Under the pieces are notes generated by a model that saw only the letters and a list, made by a program, of their open reading frames with translations, searched no databases and was not told where the DNA came from. This document shows positions 1-9,700 of a stretch of 64,000 bases of DNA, piece by piece. Made by a program: the position numbers and the translations under genes. The stretch is taken from positions 12,909,501 through 12,973,500 of the forward strand of contig CM050656.1 in NCBI GenBank assembly GCA_027574665.1. Reading direction: 5' to 3'. Each line of letters starts with the position of its first letter. Position 1 is the first letter of the stretch. Origin of the DNA: Rhynochetos jubatus (taxonomy: Eukaryota > Chordata > Aves > Eurypygiformes > Rhynochetidae).

Positions 1-1202
1 AGTTGTTAATCCACCCCTGGCTAATCACAGGCTGATGGGAGCACAGGCTTTGCAGAGCTCCTTTGCACAGGCTAAGGTGCTAATCAGCTGCCCAGAGTCC
101 CAGGGGGCCTCAGGCTGTGCTGGTGCAGCCGAAGGACAGGCTGGATGGGTCTGGCACAGCCCTGTAACCTCAGACATCACGGCTCCAAGATGCAGAGCAG
201 CATGGGAGCTGTGACCATGCTGGCTCTTGCTCAGGTAAAGGTTCCAGTATGCTCCCTGCAGCTTGCACCAGCACAACTGGGCCTGGAAAAAATGCATTTT
301 TCCAGGTGCTGGGGAGTTGTTAAACTGTCAGCTGAGCTGCCTGCCTGCTTCCCTGCATGCAGCTTGGCACCAGGGCTTCCCCTCAGAAGGAGGGGAGGAA
401 CAGGGATCAGGGCTGCTGGAAGAGCGTATGGCCAAGGGCCATGGGTTAGTGGTGCTTTGGGAGCCTCTTGCATGACTTCTGAGCTGGCTGTGGCAATATA
501 AACTAACCTTTAGTTTTGCATCAGACTTCACACCATTGCCAGCCCCTTTCTGGCCTTTGGGGTTATTACAGCCAATGCTGTATGTTTTCACACCCCCCCC
601 CCCCACCACCCTTTTTGTTTTACCCATTGCATTTACACCACTACAGTCAGGCTGCCAAGAACAAGGCCCCAGACTGCTCTGGCTGATGTAGGTGCATACC
701 TGGCCAGGAGGCAGGACACAAACATACTGTGCTTCCAGTCGAGCCTCAGTCTGCCCCACCCCAGCTGGCACCAAAGCAGGCAGCAGCTGGGCAGAGCTGC
801 TCTTAGGGCTTAGAGCTGGTTGACTGCTAAACTGGGATAGTTCCTCTTACCCTGCTATAGTGCTGGAACTCTGGGAAGGGTCAGGGTCAGTTTTGACACC
901 TGATTAGGGATGGAGGGTTAAGAGGTCATCCAGGCTACAGCTTCCCTCACTGGTGGAGTGCTGCATGTGTGGTCAGGATTAAGATGATGGGGCAGGTAGC
1001 ACCTGCTTTAACTGGGACAGATGCAGAAGTACAGCCCTTGCACAGCATCCTTCCCCCAGGACTAGGCTTCACCTGCCTAAAGAGCAGGAGCTCCACCACT
1101 TGCCTAGATCCTGAACCTCAGGGAAAAGGGACTTGGTTCTGTAAGTCATAGCCTTTTCTTCAATGAGACCCCCTTAAAAAAAAAAAAAAGAAATTAAAGC
1201 AG
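1..1202. other. Intergenic DNA downstream of CDC20
   Basis: No coding exon is recognised here. In the human order the next gene is ELOVL1, convergent with CDC20, so this stretch could hold the end of its 3' UTR on the plus strand, but no ELOVL1 protein sequence is visible and that is only inference. The stretch holds a run of 12 C at 593-604 and a run of about 14 A near 1176-1189. On the minus strand that A run is the U-rich stretch downstream of the CDC20 poly(A) signal. Confidence 0.6.
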
Positions 1203-1208
1203 TTTATT
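1203..1208 (-). terminator. CDC20: CDC20 poly(A) signal AATAAA
   Basis: Plus-strand TTTATT gives AATAAA on the minus strand, 66 bases past the CDC20 stop codon. It is followed within 20 bases by a long U-rich run in the transcript. This implies a very short 3' UTR of about 90 bases. Confidence 0.8.
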
Positions 1209-1273
1209 AACACTTAAAATACTGTACAGTGTGCAAGTCAAGTTTCCCCACTCCCCACAACAGCCCTGTGTGC

Positions 1274-4200
1274 TTAACGGATGCTCTGGTGAATGATGCT
1301 GCTTTTGGCACTGTTTGCCTTCTCTTTCTCCTTCTTCTTTATGGGGTCCATCTCAAAACAGCGCCACAGCCGCAGTGTTTCATCAGCAGCTGCCGAGGCC
1401 ACTGTTGCTCCATCAGGGCTCATAGTCAGGTTCAAGACTCTGGCAGTGTGACCTGAGGAGGAGGAGGTGTGCAGTCAGGGCAGGATTGATCACCACATGC
1501 CCCGGTCCCTCTGGTTCTACCACAGGGGTCAAATTTGCTTCCGTAAGCCCCAGCAGCTTCCACAGCTGCTCCCACACCATGCTGCAGCAGCATGGTTTCA
1601 CACCCTCGGCATGCATTTGGACAACACAGCAGCCCACAGGAGTGCCTCCCTCTAGCAGCATACCCCTGGACACCATCCTGCACCAGGGATGCTCCAGGCA
1701 AGACCACCATGCCCAAACCAAGGAGTACACCTGCCTTCAGCCTTGAGCAGTAAAGGCAAAGGGCCCAGCTTACCTCGCAGCTCGGTGACCTTGGCCATCG
1801 TTGGATACTTCCATATGACCAGCTGATTCTGTGCAAAGCCATGGCCCGAAATAAGCTCCTTGTAGTTTGTTGACCACAGGATAGAACAGACCTGGGAAGA
1901 GGTAGTAATGCAGGTAAGACAAGCTGCTTGTGCTGATGCTCACCACCCAGAGACAAGCACAGTCCCCTCCTTTCCCATGCCACTGGGCCTCAGGAGCCAG
2001 CAGCTCTGTGTTGGTGTCCTGCCAGAAGGTGTTGGTCACTGAGCTGACGTTCGTGTCTCACCTGGGAATGGGCATCAATAGCATTGAGGCAGGCGCCAGA
2101 GGACACGTTCCAGATGCGGATCTGTCTGTCACTAGTCCCACCTCCGGTGGCTAGAATATTCGACTGCCATGGACACCATGACACAGCCTGAGAGGAAAGG
2201 GTTCATTAAGACACACACAAGGCAGCCTGTGCACAGTGCTGCGTGTCTGCCTTGCACACAGACATGCACCCACACCTCGCCCACAGCAGCCCTGCGCTCA
2301 CCTTGACAGCGCCATGGTGCTGAGTGAAGGTCTGTACAGGAGCAAAGTCTCCACTGTCCCCCTGGGCACACGGCCAGACATTCACCAGGTTGTCATTGCC
2401 ACCACTGGCCAGGTAGCGGCCATCTAGAGACCACTTCAGTCCACACACCTCCTGCGTGTGGCCGGCAAGTGTGGCCACATGATGCTCTGCCACTCTGACA
2501 TCGTGGTGGTGGATGTGGCCACTCCGTGCCCCGCTGTGGAGAGAAGGCTCAGGGTCAGATGGCCATGTGTGTTCATCAAAATCCCTTTTTGTGCTGTTGC
2601 AAGACTGCTGTACCTGCCACTAGGTTTGAACCTGTGTTACCAGCATTGCTGGCCTGTTGGTGCAGCCACAGAAACTCTTCAGAGGGGAAGAGAGATCTGC
2701 TTCCCACAGCCACAGCAGAACAGGCTGAGTAAGAATCCCAAGCCATCCCTACCCCACACCACTCCCAGATCTAGGACAGCACTCTGCAACAGCTAGACAC
2801 TGCCCTTCACCCACCCTCGCCCTCTGCTTTACCTGGAGAGGATGTAGCTGTTCCAGCTGAGGGACCCCACACGGGAAGAATGGCTGGTCATATTTCGGAG
2901 ACGTTTCTGCTGCTGTATGTCCCATACCTAGAGAGGCAGAGCAGCAGGTTATCCAGAGGATGAGGAAACCCAGCCCTGTGGCTTTGCCCTAAGAACCTCA
3001 CCGCACAGGCTCTGGCAGCTAACCTTGTCAGTATGGGAGCACAGATCAATTTGTATCTTATGCTTACAGAACAGAGGGCAACCCCAAGTGTGGGAAACCC
3101 CCAAAACCAAACTCTGCCTTGCTGCTGCAGTTGGTCACTGGCCATAGCTGAACATGGACATTTCCACCCCACACTAGTAAAGGCAAGTTAGAATGCTTTG
3201 TGCCAGCGAAACCTTTGTCCCAGGGCCCCACAGCTCCAGCAATCCCCAGGCAACACCTGTAGTTTTACTCCTGCACTCACCTGGACCTCAGCATTACTTG
3301 TGCCAACAGCAAGGTAGTTTCCTTCTTTAATCCATGACACAGAGGAAACGTAATCATCTGGATGCTCTATCTGCAGCAGCTGGATAATTGCCCCAGAAGC
3401 GTGATTCCAGAGATAGACGGAGTTGTCCAGAGCCACTGCCAGGAAGTTCTGAGAGCTCCAGTCAATGAGATTCAAATCTACAATTTGGAAAAGCAATGCA
3501 GGTCACGCTGTGCTCACCCGCAGAGCCCTGCCCATCACCAGTGCTGGTGCCAGATCCACATGCACACAGCAGCTCTCTGGGTGTCACCATGCCCAGCTAG
3601 TGGGGTCAGGTAACCCTGATCCAAGTCACCTGCATGGCTCTCTGGACCACTGTTCCTGTAAGGCTACACAGGGACACTCAGAAGCGGTCAGTGCCAGCCT
3701 GGGTGCGTAAGATGCTGAAACAGCCCAGTTAGGGCTCCAGTTCAACAGACCACACCATCCTAGGAACTGCACTCCAGTGTGGAATTATCTCAGTGCCCGA
3801 CACTCCGCATCGCAGCCTACTTACAATAGTCATTGCGGATCTCTGGTGCATCCAAGATCCGGTCTGGCATTGAGGGAATGTATCTGCCTTTTTTCCTGCT
3901 GGATCCAGGTGTCGTTTTCTGACTGTAGAGCACTCTCAGGTTGTTCTGATAGCCTGTGCACAGAGGAACAGCTTTGTTAACCCGAGTTATGGTTTCCTCA
4001 CAGCTGAGTGCTGCTCATCCAACTAGAAATCCCTTCCAGAGACAATGAAGTCCTAAGCTTCTTGCTTCTCTTAGAACAATGCGGCATGCTAACATCACTG
4101 GCAGTATTAACTGCTAAACCAGGATAAGCTCCTATTCCCTGATCGCAGGAACGAGTGTAACTGACAAACTCTTGGTTTTCTGTATCCCAATATGTTTAGT

Positions 4201-6191
4201 GACAGTTGAGGTGCAGAGTGCACAGCAGAGTTTGAAGCTTTGTGCAGACCTCGGAAAGGTTTGCCACCTGCCATACAACCGGCAGTCATTTCAGCTTCTG
4301 TAAATAAACTCACTGTAGCTGTGAACAGGCCCTCAACCTCAGGAACCCAAGGAGGTAAGACTCCAGTGTGAACAGGAGCTCTGAGAAGCCAGTTGATCTC
4401 CCCTCTGTCCACACACAGGGCCTCTGTGTTCCTGTTCCCCTGCCCAAATTTCACCAGCTGAGTCAACTCACAGACTGTATCATACCTTCTGGAGCATTCT
4501 GTGGCATTCCACTGAGGCGGAGGACCTTTGCCTCATCTATGTCAAAGCCATTCAGATTCATTGCCCAGGCCTTCTGTTGCTCCTACAAAGACAAACCACC
4601 CCCAGTGAGATGCAGGTGAAACGCAAAGCCCATGCTGCAGCTGGCAGAGCATACCCAAGCCCCTTCGAGAATCAGGAGGGGTACAGCTGTACTGAGGGAG
4701 CCAGCTACACACAGGCAGCTCGGAGTAGTTTTTCCTCAGACACTGGCACACTGTCCTGCTTGTGTTTTCATAGAAGAGTGGAAAATTCAGTGTCTCATTG
4801 CCAGTGGGAAAAGCCACAGCCATAAGAGACCAAATGCTTCATAGACAGATTTCAGAACGCAACGTACACGTTCCAGAATAGCTCCCCATGCAGACATTGT
4901 CCTAGAATTGCTATCACCAGCAGTTTCACTGCACAGAGGCTCACAGCTCTGTGTCTCCGTAGCCTGCTGTATTTTAAAACCTCGTTAGCCCAAAGTTCAG
5001 TTTTGCTACCATAAGCCGCACAGGCTGGAGTGAGTGGAAGCAGAGGTGTAAGGCTCTATGCTCTGCCCTGTGCCTAGGGAAACATCCCTTCAAGGGCAGC
5101 TACGCTAAGGCTCCAGCTTCCACTGTAGAGCTGTGAACTGAACAAGTTCACAGGCTCTGCAGCTTCCACCTCATCCCAGGCTCCTGAAGCCCAGGGCTGG
5201 AAGCGGCGATGGCTGGGGCTGTCAGTCCCATGCAGTCACGAGAGAGAACTTACAACTTGCATCTCTGTAAAAGGCCAGGAAGGCTTAGATTGTAACTTAA
5301 ACACACTCACCTTCTTGGTAGGGGACTTCTCAGCAGGGTCATTCTCTTTGGTTAGGAGGAAATTTGCCATCTCCATCTGCATAGTGCTTCGGGTGGGAAT
5401 GAAGCGATCCCCTCCAGCCTTTGTTGGGGTGCTCTGGATTTTGGATCCAGATTTACCTGCATTCACGTGCATAAATATCGTCTTATAGCTATTGAATATC
5501 CTGTATTAGAGCTTTCAAGAGACGGCAAACCCAGCACTTCTCCACCTCACATCCACCAGACAGGCAGGGCTCAGAAAGCTCATGCCGTCCAGCCACAGCT
5601 CCCTCATATTTCTGGCCCCCTGTATAATGGCACTGAACTCCGGTTAGAGACTGCCAGGAGACGACTCCTTGTGCCTAGTGCCACAATTCCAGAGTCTGCA
5701 GAGCAGGGGAGGATGCAAAAATACCGTTACAGCATGTAAAGCTGCCAGTCCTACCCACGCTTGCCCCAACACACTGCTGCGCCAGCAAGGCTCACCTAGC
5801 CCGGGTACACAGAGCTCTGCCCGCCCCGTGCTAGGGAGGGGCAGGTGGGTGCCCCCCCAGGAGCCGGGCAATGTAGCCCACCTCCCCCTGCCCGAGCAGC
5901 AGCAGGCAGCTAGGGCAGCCGGGCACGGAGCCCCGCGGCTACCGGCGGCCAGCCCGGGCCACACTCCCCACGCCCAACGCATGCCGCTGGTGGCCGCCGC
6001 TCACCGGGGGTCTTGGACGGCGTCTTGATGGGACGATTGGCTGGTCTCATGGGCGTCACGCCGGCGGGGCTGGGCCCGAGGGCTCCGCCGTCCTTGGCCT
6101 TGTGCTGCCACCGGGCGGGCGGCACGTTCCGGACCGGCGTGTCCATCTTCAGCAGCCCGTGCAGGTCCGTCTCGAACATGAACTGCGCCAT
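1274..6191 (-). CDS. CDC20: CDC20, WD40 activator of the anaphase-promoting complex
   Basis: CDC20 recruits substrates such as cyclin B and securin to the APC/C in mitosis and is the target of the spindle checkpoint. Coding exons in transcript order: 6191-6005, 5456-5311, 4582-4486, 3953-3825, 3477-3281, 2927-2833, 2533-2302, 2187-2062, 1891-1774, 1452-1274. All introns are GT-AG, the phases join, and the product is 501 aa (human 499). Visible motifs are the C-box DRFIPTR (79-85), KEN (99-101), the Mad2-binding KVLRL (130-134), a WD40 propeller from about 180 to 480 (for example [10 protein letters not shown]), and the C-terminal Ile-Arg (500-501) that docks on the APC/C. The start was chosen because [10 protein letters not shown] aligns with the human N-terminus. 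One oddity is that the CRY box reads GRY (166-168). The promoter lies between this gene and MPL. Confidence 0.97.
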
Positions 6192-6535
6192 GTCGCTGCG
6201 GGCGGATGAGGCGGGGGCGTCAGCGGGGTCTCCGCAAAGGGCTGCGGCCCTCCTCCGCCCGTCCCAGCCTCCGGGGCCCTCCCCACCCCAGGACACCGCC
6301 GCCCTCTCCACCACAGCCTGCCTTCCCCCCACACCCCAAGGCCGCACCTCCAGCCCCTTTCGCCACCACAGTCTCTCTCAGGGTCCCCTTCGCCGGAGGG
6401 CGCGGTCCCGGGCCCCCATCGGCCGCCCCCCCGGGCCCTACCGCAGAGCGCTCGCCCTCACCTCCGCCCCAGGACCGAGACACGCACGGGTCGCCGCCGC
6501 CGCAGCATTTTAAACCCCTCACGGTTGCTCCTCGT

Positions 6536-6601
6536 ATTGGCCGTTTCAAACCCAACGGTGCGTGTTGCCATGGAGACCACGGCGTGCGGCGCTGCCATTG
6601 G
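6536..6601 (-). promoter_or_regulatory. CDC20: CDC20 proximal promoter: two CCAAT boxes and a CHR element
   Basis: On the minus strand, CCAAT boxes lie at 6597-6601 and 6536-6540 (plus-strand ATTGG), with TTTGAA, the CHR (cell-cycle genes homology region) hexamer, at 6545-6550. They lie 345-410 bases upstream of the CDC20 ATG. CCAAT boxes (NF-Y) plus a CHR (DREAM or B-MYB-MuvB) are the known signature of genes expressed in G2/M, and the human CDC20 promoter is described as CHR-controlled. The motifs are seen directly; binding is inferred. Confidence 0.7.
6564..6577 (-). promoter_or_regulatory. RFX X-box in the CDC20 promoter
   Basis: The minus strand reads GTCTCCATGGCAAC, a near-palindromic match to the RFX-family X-box (GTNNCC, short spacer, GGNAAC). 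It sits between the distal CCAAT box and the CHR element. Occupancy is inferred. Confidence 0.5.
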
Positions 6602-6789
6602 CTGAGGCGGGGGCAGGGCTTTCCCCGCGGGGCGGGGCTCTCCCCGCCGGGCGGTTGCACGTACCGCGGGCGGGTACCGGCGCGGGGGGGTGTGTGGGTC
6701 GCGCGCGCCGGTTCCCAGCGCATCAGCGGGTCGGGACCGGGAACCGGGAACGGGAAAGAGAGACGGAGACCGGGTGGTTGAGCGTCTCG

Positions 6790-6795
6790 TTTATG
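6790..6795 (-). terminator. MPL: Possible variant MPL poly(A) signal CATAAA overlapping the stop codon
   Basis: The minus strand reads CATAAA, a weak variant hexamer, across the MPL stop codon. No AATAAA or ATTAAA is seen on the minus strand between the MPL stop and the CDC20 start. Use of this site is speculative. Confidence 0.3.
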
Positions 6796-9700
6796 TCGGG
6801 GCGGGGAGCGCGGCGGCGGGCGGGGGACGCGGCTCCCAGCCGCTCATGAGCAGGTAGGACTGGTTGGCGATGTCGGTGCTGGGCAGCCGGCCGGCTGCGT
6901 GCTCGGGCGGCGGCGGCGGGCCCGCCTCCCCCCGCGGGCCGGGCAGCACCTCCAGCAGGCAGGGCAGGACGGCCTCTTCCGGCGGCTGCTTGTAGAAGGC
7001 GTTGGCCTGGGGGGACACGGAGAGGGCGCGGTGGGGGCGGCCCTTCGAGCAGCCCCCGGAGGGGGGGATGAACCGCGGCGGCCCCTGCCCCGGCCCCCTC
7101 ACCTGGCCGTGCTTGCCGCTTTCGTGGAGGAAACTGCCCAGTGCGCGGTGCAGGTCGGGGACGGGGGGCCAGAGCTTCTGCTTTACGTTGCTGGGTGTGG
7201 GGAAAGGGGCGTCGATCCCCGGTGCCCCCGGGCAGGGTGCCCGGGCCTGGTGCCGGACCCTCCCCCCGCCCCTGGCACAGCCCTTACCTGTAGAGGGTGG
7301 GGAAGGTGCACCGCAGCCCCAGGAGCACTCCTGTGCAGAGCAGCGGCACCACCGTAACGCTCGGGATGATCCAGCCTGTGTCGGAGGAGCAGCGCTGGGA
7401 CCACAGCCCTCCCCAGACCCACCGAGCCCCGCCACTGTCCGCCAGGTGCTCCCCCTCCATTTCTAGCCCCTTCGGCCACGTGCTCTCCTCTGGCCACAGC
7501 CTCCGCTCCTGCCCTGTCCCTCACCTGCATCCGCCATGGCATCAACCACGACAGGTTTGGACCAGGCACTCCAGCTGCCCTGGTACCACGGCCCGCTGGG
7601 CTGGGCCCGCACCTGGGCATGGTAGCGTGTGCCTGGCCGTAGGTCCAGGACTTCTTTCCTGGCTGCTTGCGGGACCTGCAGGACCTGCGGGGCAGAGCCG
7701 GGCTGGAGGGGACTGCTGCTGCAGCGCGGCCGAGGGGCAAGCCGTGTGCCAGCAGCGGAGGTGGCCAGGGCTGCTCAGGGGAGCCCCAGATGTGCTTCAC
7801 CTTCCAGTTGTGGCTGTTCTCCGCGGCATAGCGGACCTGGTAGTCCAGCTGCTCTGCCAGTGCCTCCAGGGGTGGCAGCCACTGCAGGCTCAGCCGGCCC
7901 TGTGCCACTGTCGCCTGCACGAGCTGGGGAGCATCTGTGAGCACTGTTGGAGATGAGGATGTCAGGTGCCACGGGACGGGGACCCTGCCCTGCTGTGTCT
8001 CCTGCCAGCCAGGCATGGGCAAGGACAGGGGCTGCAGCGGTGCTGGCACTCACCAGCCTGGTGTAGCCAGAAGGGCTCCTTGAAGTAGCTGAGTGTGGGT
8101 GGTGCGTGGGGACGGGTGACATTCACCAAGACAGAAATGGCACTGTCCGCTGTGGGCTGGAAGGTGCAGGCATGGGTGCCCCAAGCTCCCACACTCACCT
8201 CCTCGCATCGCTGCCATGGGCCTTCCCTGCGCAGGGAGCGGGGAGCCAGTCAGCCCCAACGTGGTGACCCCGTACCCCTCGTTCGCTGCCAGCCCTGCTC
8301 TGAGGCCACCCCATCCCCACAGCCAGTGCTGCCTCGCTCCTCCTGCCCTTGCCAAGGAAAGCCAATGCTGCCTGTTGTCGGAGGGGCAGCAGGGCCAGGG
8401 GTGGCAGTGGGGAGGTGCGAGGTCAGTGGTAGTAGAGCAGGGCAGGGCACAGAGCCAGGTGGCACGGTGCAGGACGTGGGACACAGAGCAGGGCCGGCAG
8501 ACCCTGGGATGTGCCACCCCTCAGCCTGAGTGCCGTGTCCCTGCCATGACCCTTACCTTGTGCCAGCCTCGCTCGGAGGCGGCCGGTAGAAGAGCTGGTG
8601 GGAGCTGCGGGGCTCTGCGGGGTCCCAGCTCCACTCGCAGCGTACGTGCCGCAGGTCAGGGGTGCTGCAGCACAACCCGATCTCTCCTGGGCAGGCGAGA
8701 GCCAGGGCAGAGAGGGGGCTGCTTCCCCCGATCCCCTAAGACCTGTGTGCTGCACCTCATCTGCCCCAGGACCCCCCACCCCTCACAGCCCCAGGTGTGG
8801 GTGCCTCCCTGCCGTGTCTGCCAGCACCCCAGCAGTGGGGATGGCTGCTCACCGGAGGAGTGGGGTGTCTCTGCAGCCACTGCCTGTGACCAGGGCCCCC
8901 AGATGCCATCCATGGAGGTGCCGTCGGGCTTGCTGCGCACCTGGATGTGGTACCTCACCCCAGGCCGCAGGTCCCGGAGGACCACCCAGGTGTCAGCCTG
9001 GACCAGCCCCTGCAGAAGATGGGCCAGGCTGGGGAGCAGCTGTGGCCCCCGAATCTCCCTGCCCATCCCTGGCCCCTCTATGTACCTGCCCTGCTCCGGG
9101 GAAGGCTGTGGCTGCCCCGGCCATGGGTGTGTGGGTGCTGATGCCTGGCTGGATGGAGGGATCCCCAGGTCGCTGCCCGCCAGGGTCCAGCGCGGTGCTG
9201 CAGGGCATCTCTGGGGAGCTGGCAGGGCAGTACCGCACCTCGTAGAGGAAGAAGTTCAGGTAGTCGGCGAGCGGCGGCTGCCACGAAACGCAGAGCTGGC
9301 CCACAGCCCCGGCCCAGCAGGCCGTGATGTTTGCTGGGGGGGCGATGAGACCTGTGGGGAACGTGCTGGGGTGTTTGCTCTGCTGTGGCTGACACTGCCT
9401 TGGCACCCCCGGTCCTACTGCTCCCCCCAGGGCAGGGGCATAGGGGCAGGAGAAGGGCAGGGGACCCAGGTCCAGGGACTGTCACGGTGTCACACGGGTA
9501 TTGCTGCTGGGAGGGACTCACCCACCGCGTCCACGCTGAGCTCCCGCCAGTACTTGGTCTGGTTGGTGGTGGCATCCAGGACGCGGAGGTGGAGCTGGGT
9601 GAAGAGCCGCACGTCTTGCCCGGGGAAGACACAGACGTGCCGTGTCCTGCCAGCCCCGCAGTGCCACGTGGAGACCACGCATGCTGTGGGCACATCCCTG

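Larger units (their letters stand above)
5800..7200. promoter_or_regulatory. CpG-rich island over the CDC20 promoter and MPL 3' end
   Basis: Dense CG dinucleotides and very high GC run from CDC20 intron 1 through its first exon and promoter into the last exons of MPL. This is typical of a housekeeping-type promoter. The limits are approximate and judged by eye. The MPL C-terminal codons (Pro, Ala, Gly rich) share this composition, so island-driven codon bias probably shapes that end of the receptor. Confidence 0.65.

Noticed and set aside
593-604. C(12) run as a functional element
   Set aside because: A simple homopolymer with no flanking structure.
1-1170. ELOVL1 coding sequence expected next in the human order
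   Set aside because: No ELOVL1 residues are visible in any frame; at most its 3' UTR could lie here.
6220-6781. Long overlapping open frames on both strands upstream of CDC20
   Set aside because: Produced by CpG-island composition; they cover the promoter and 5' UTR.
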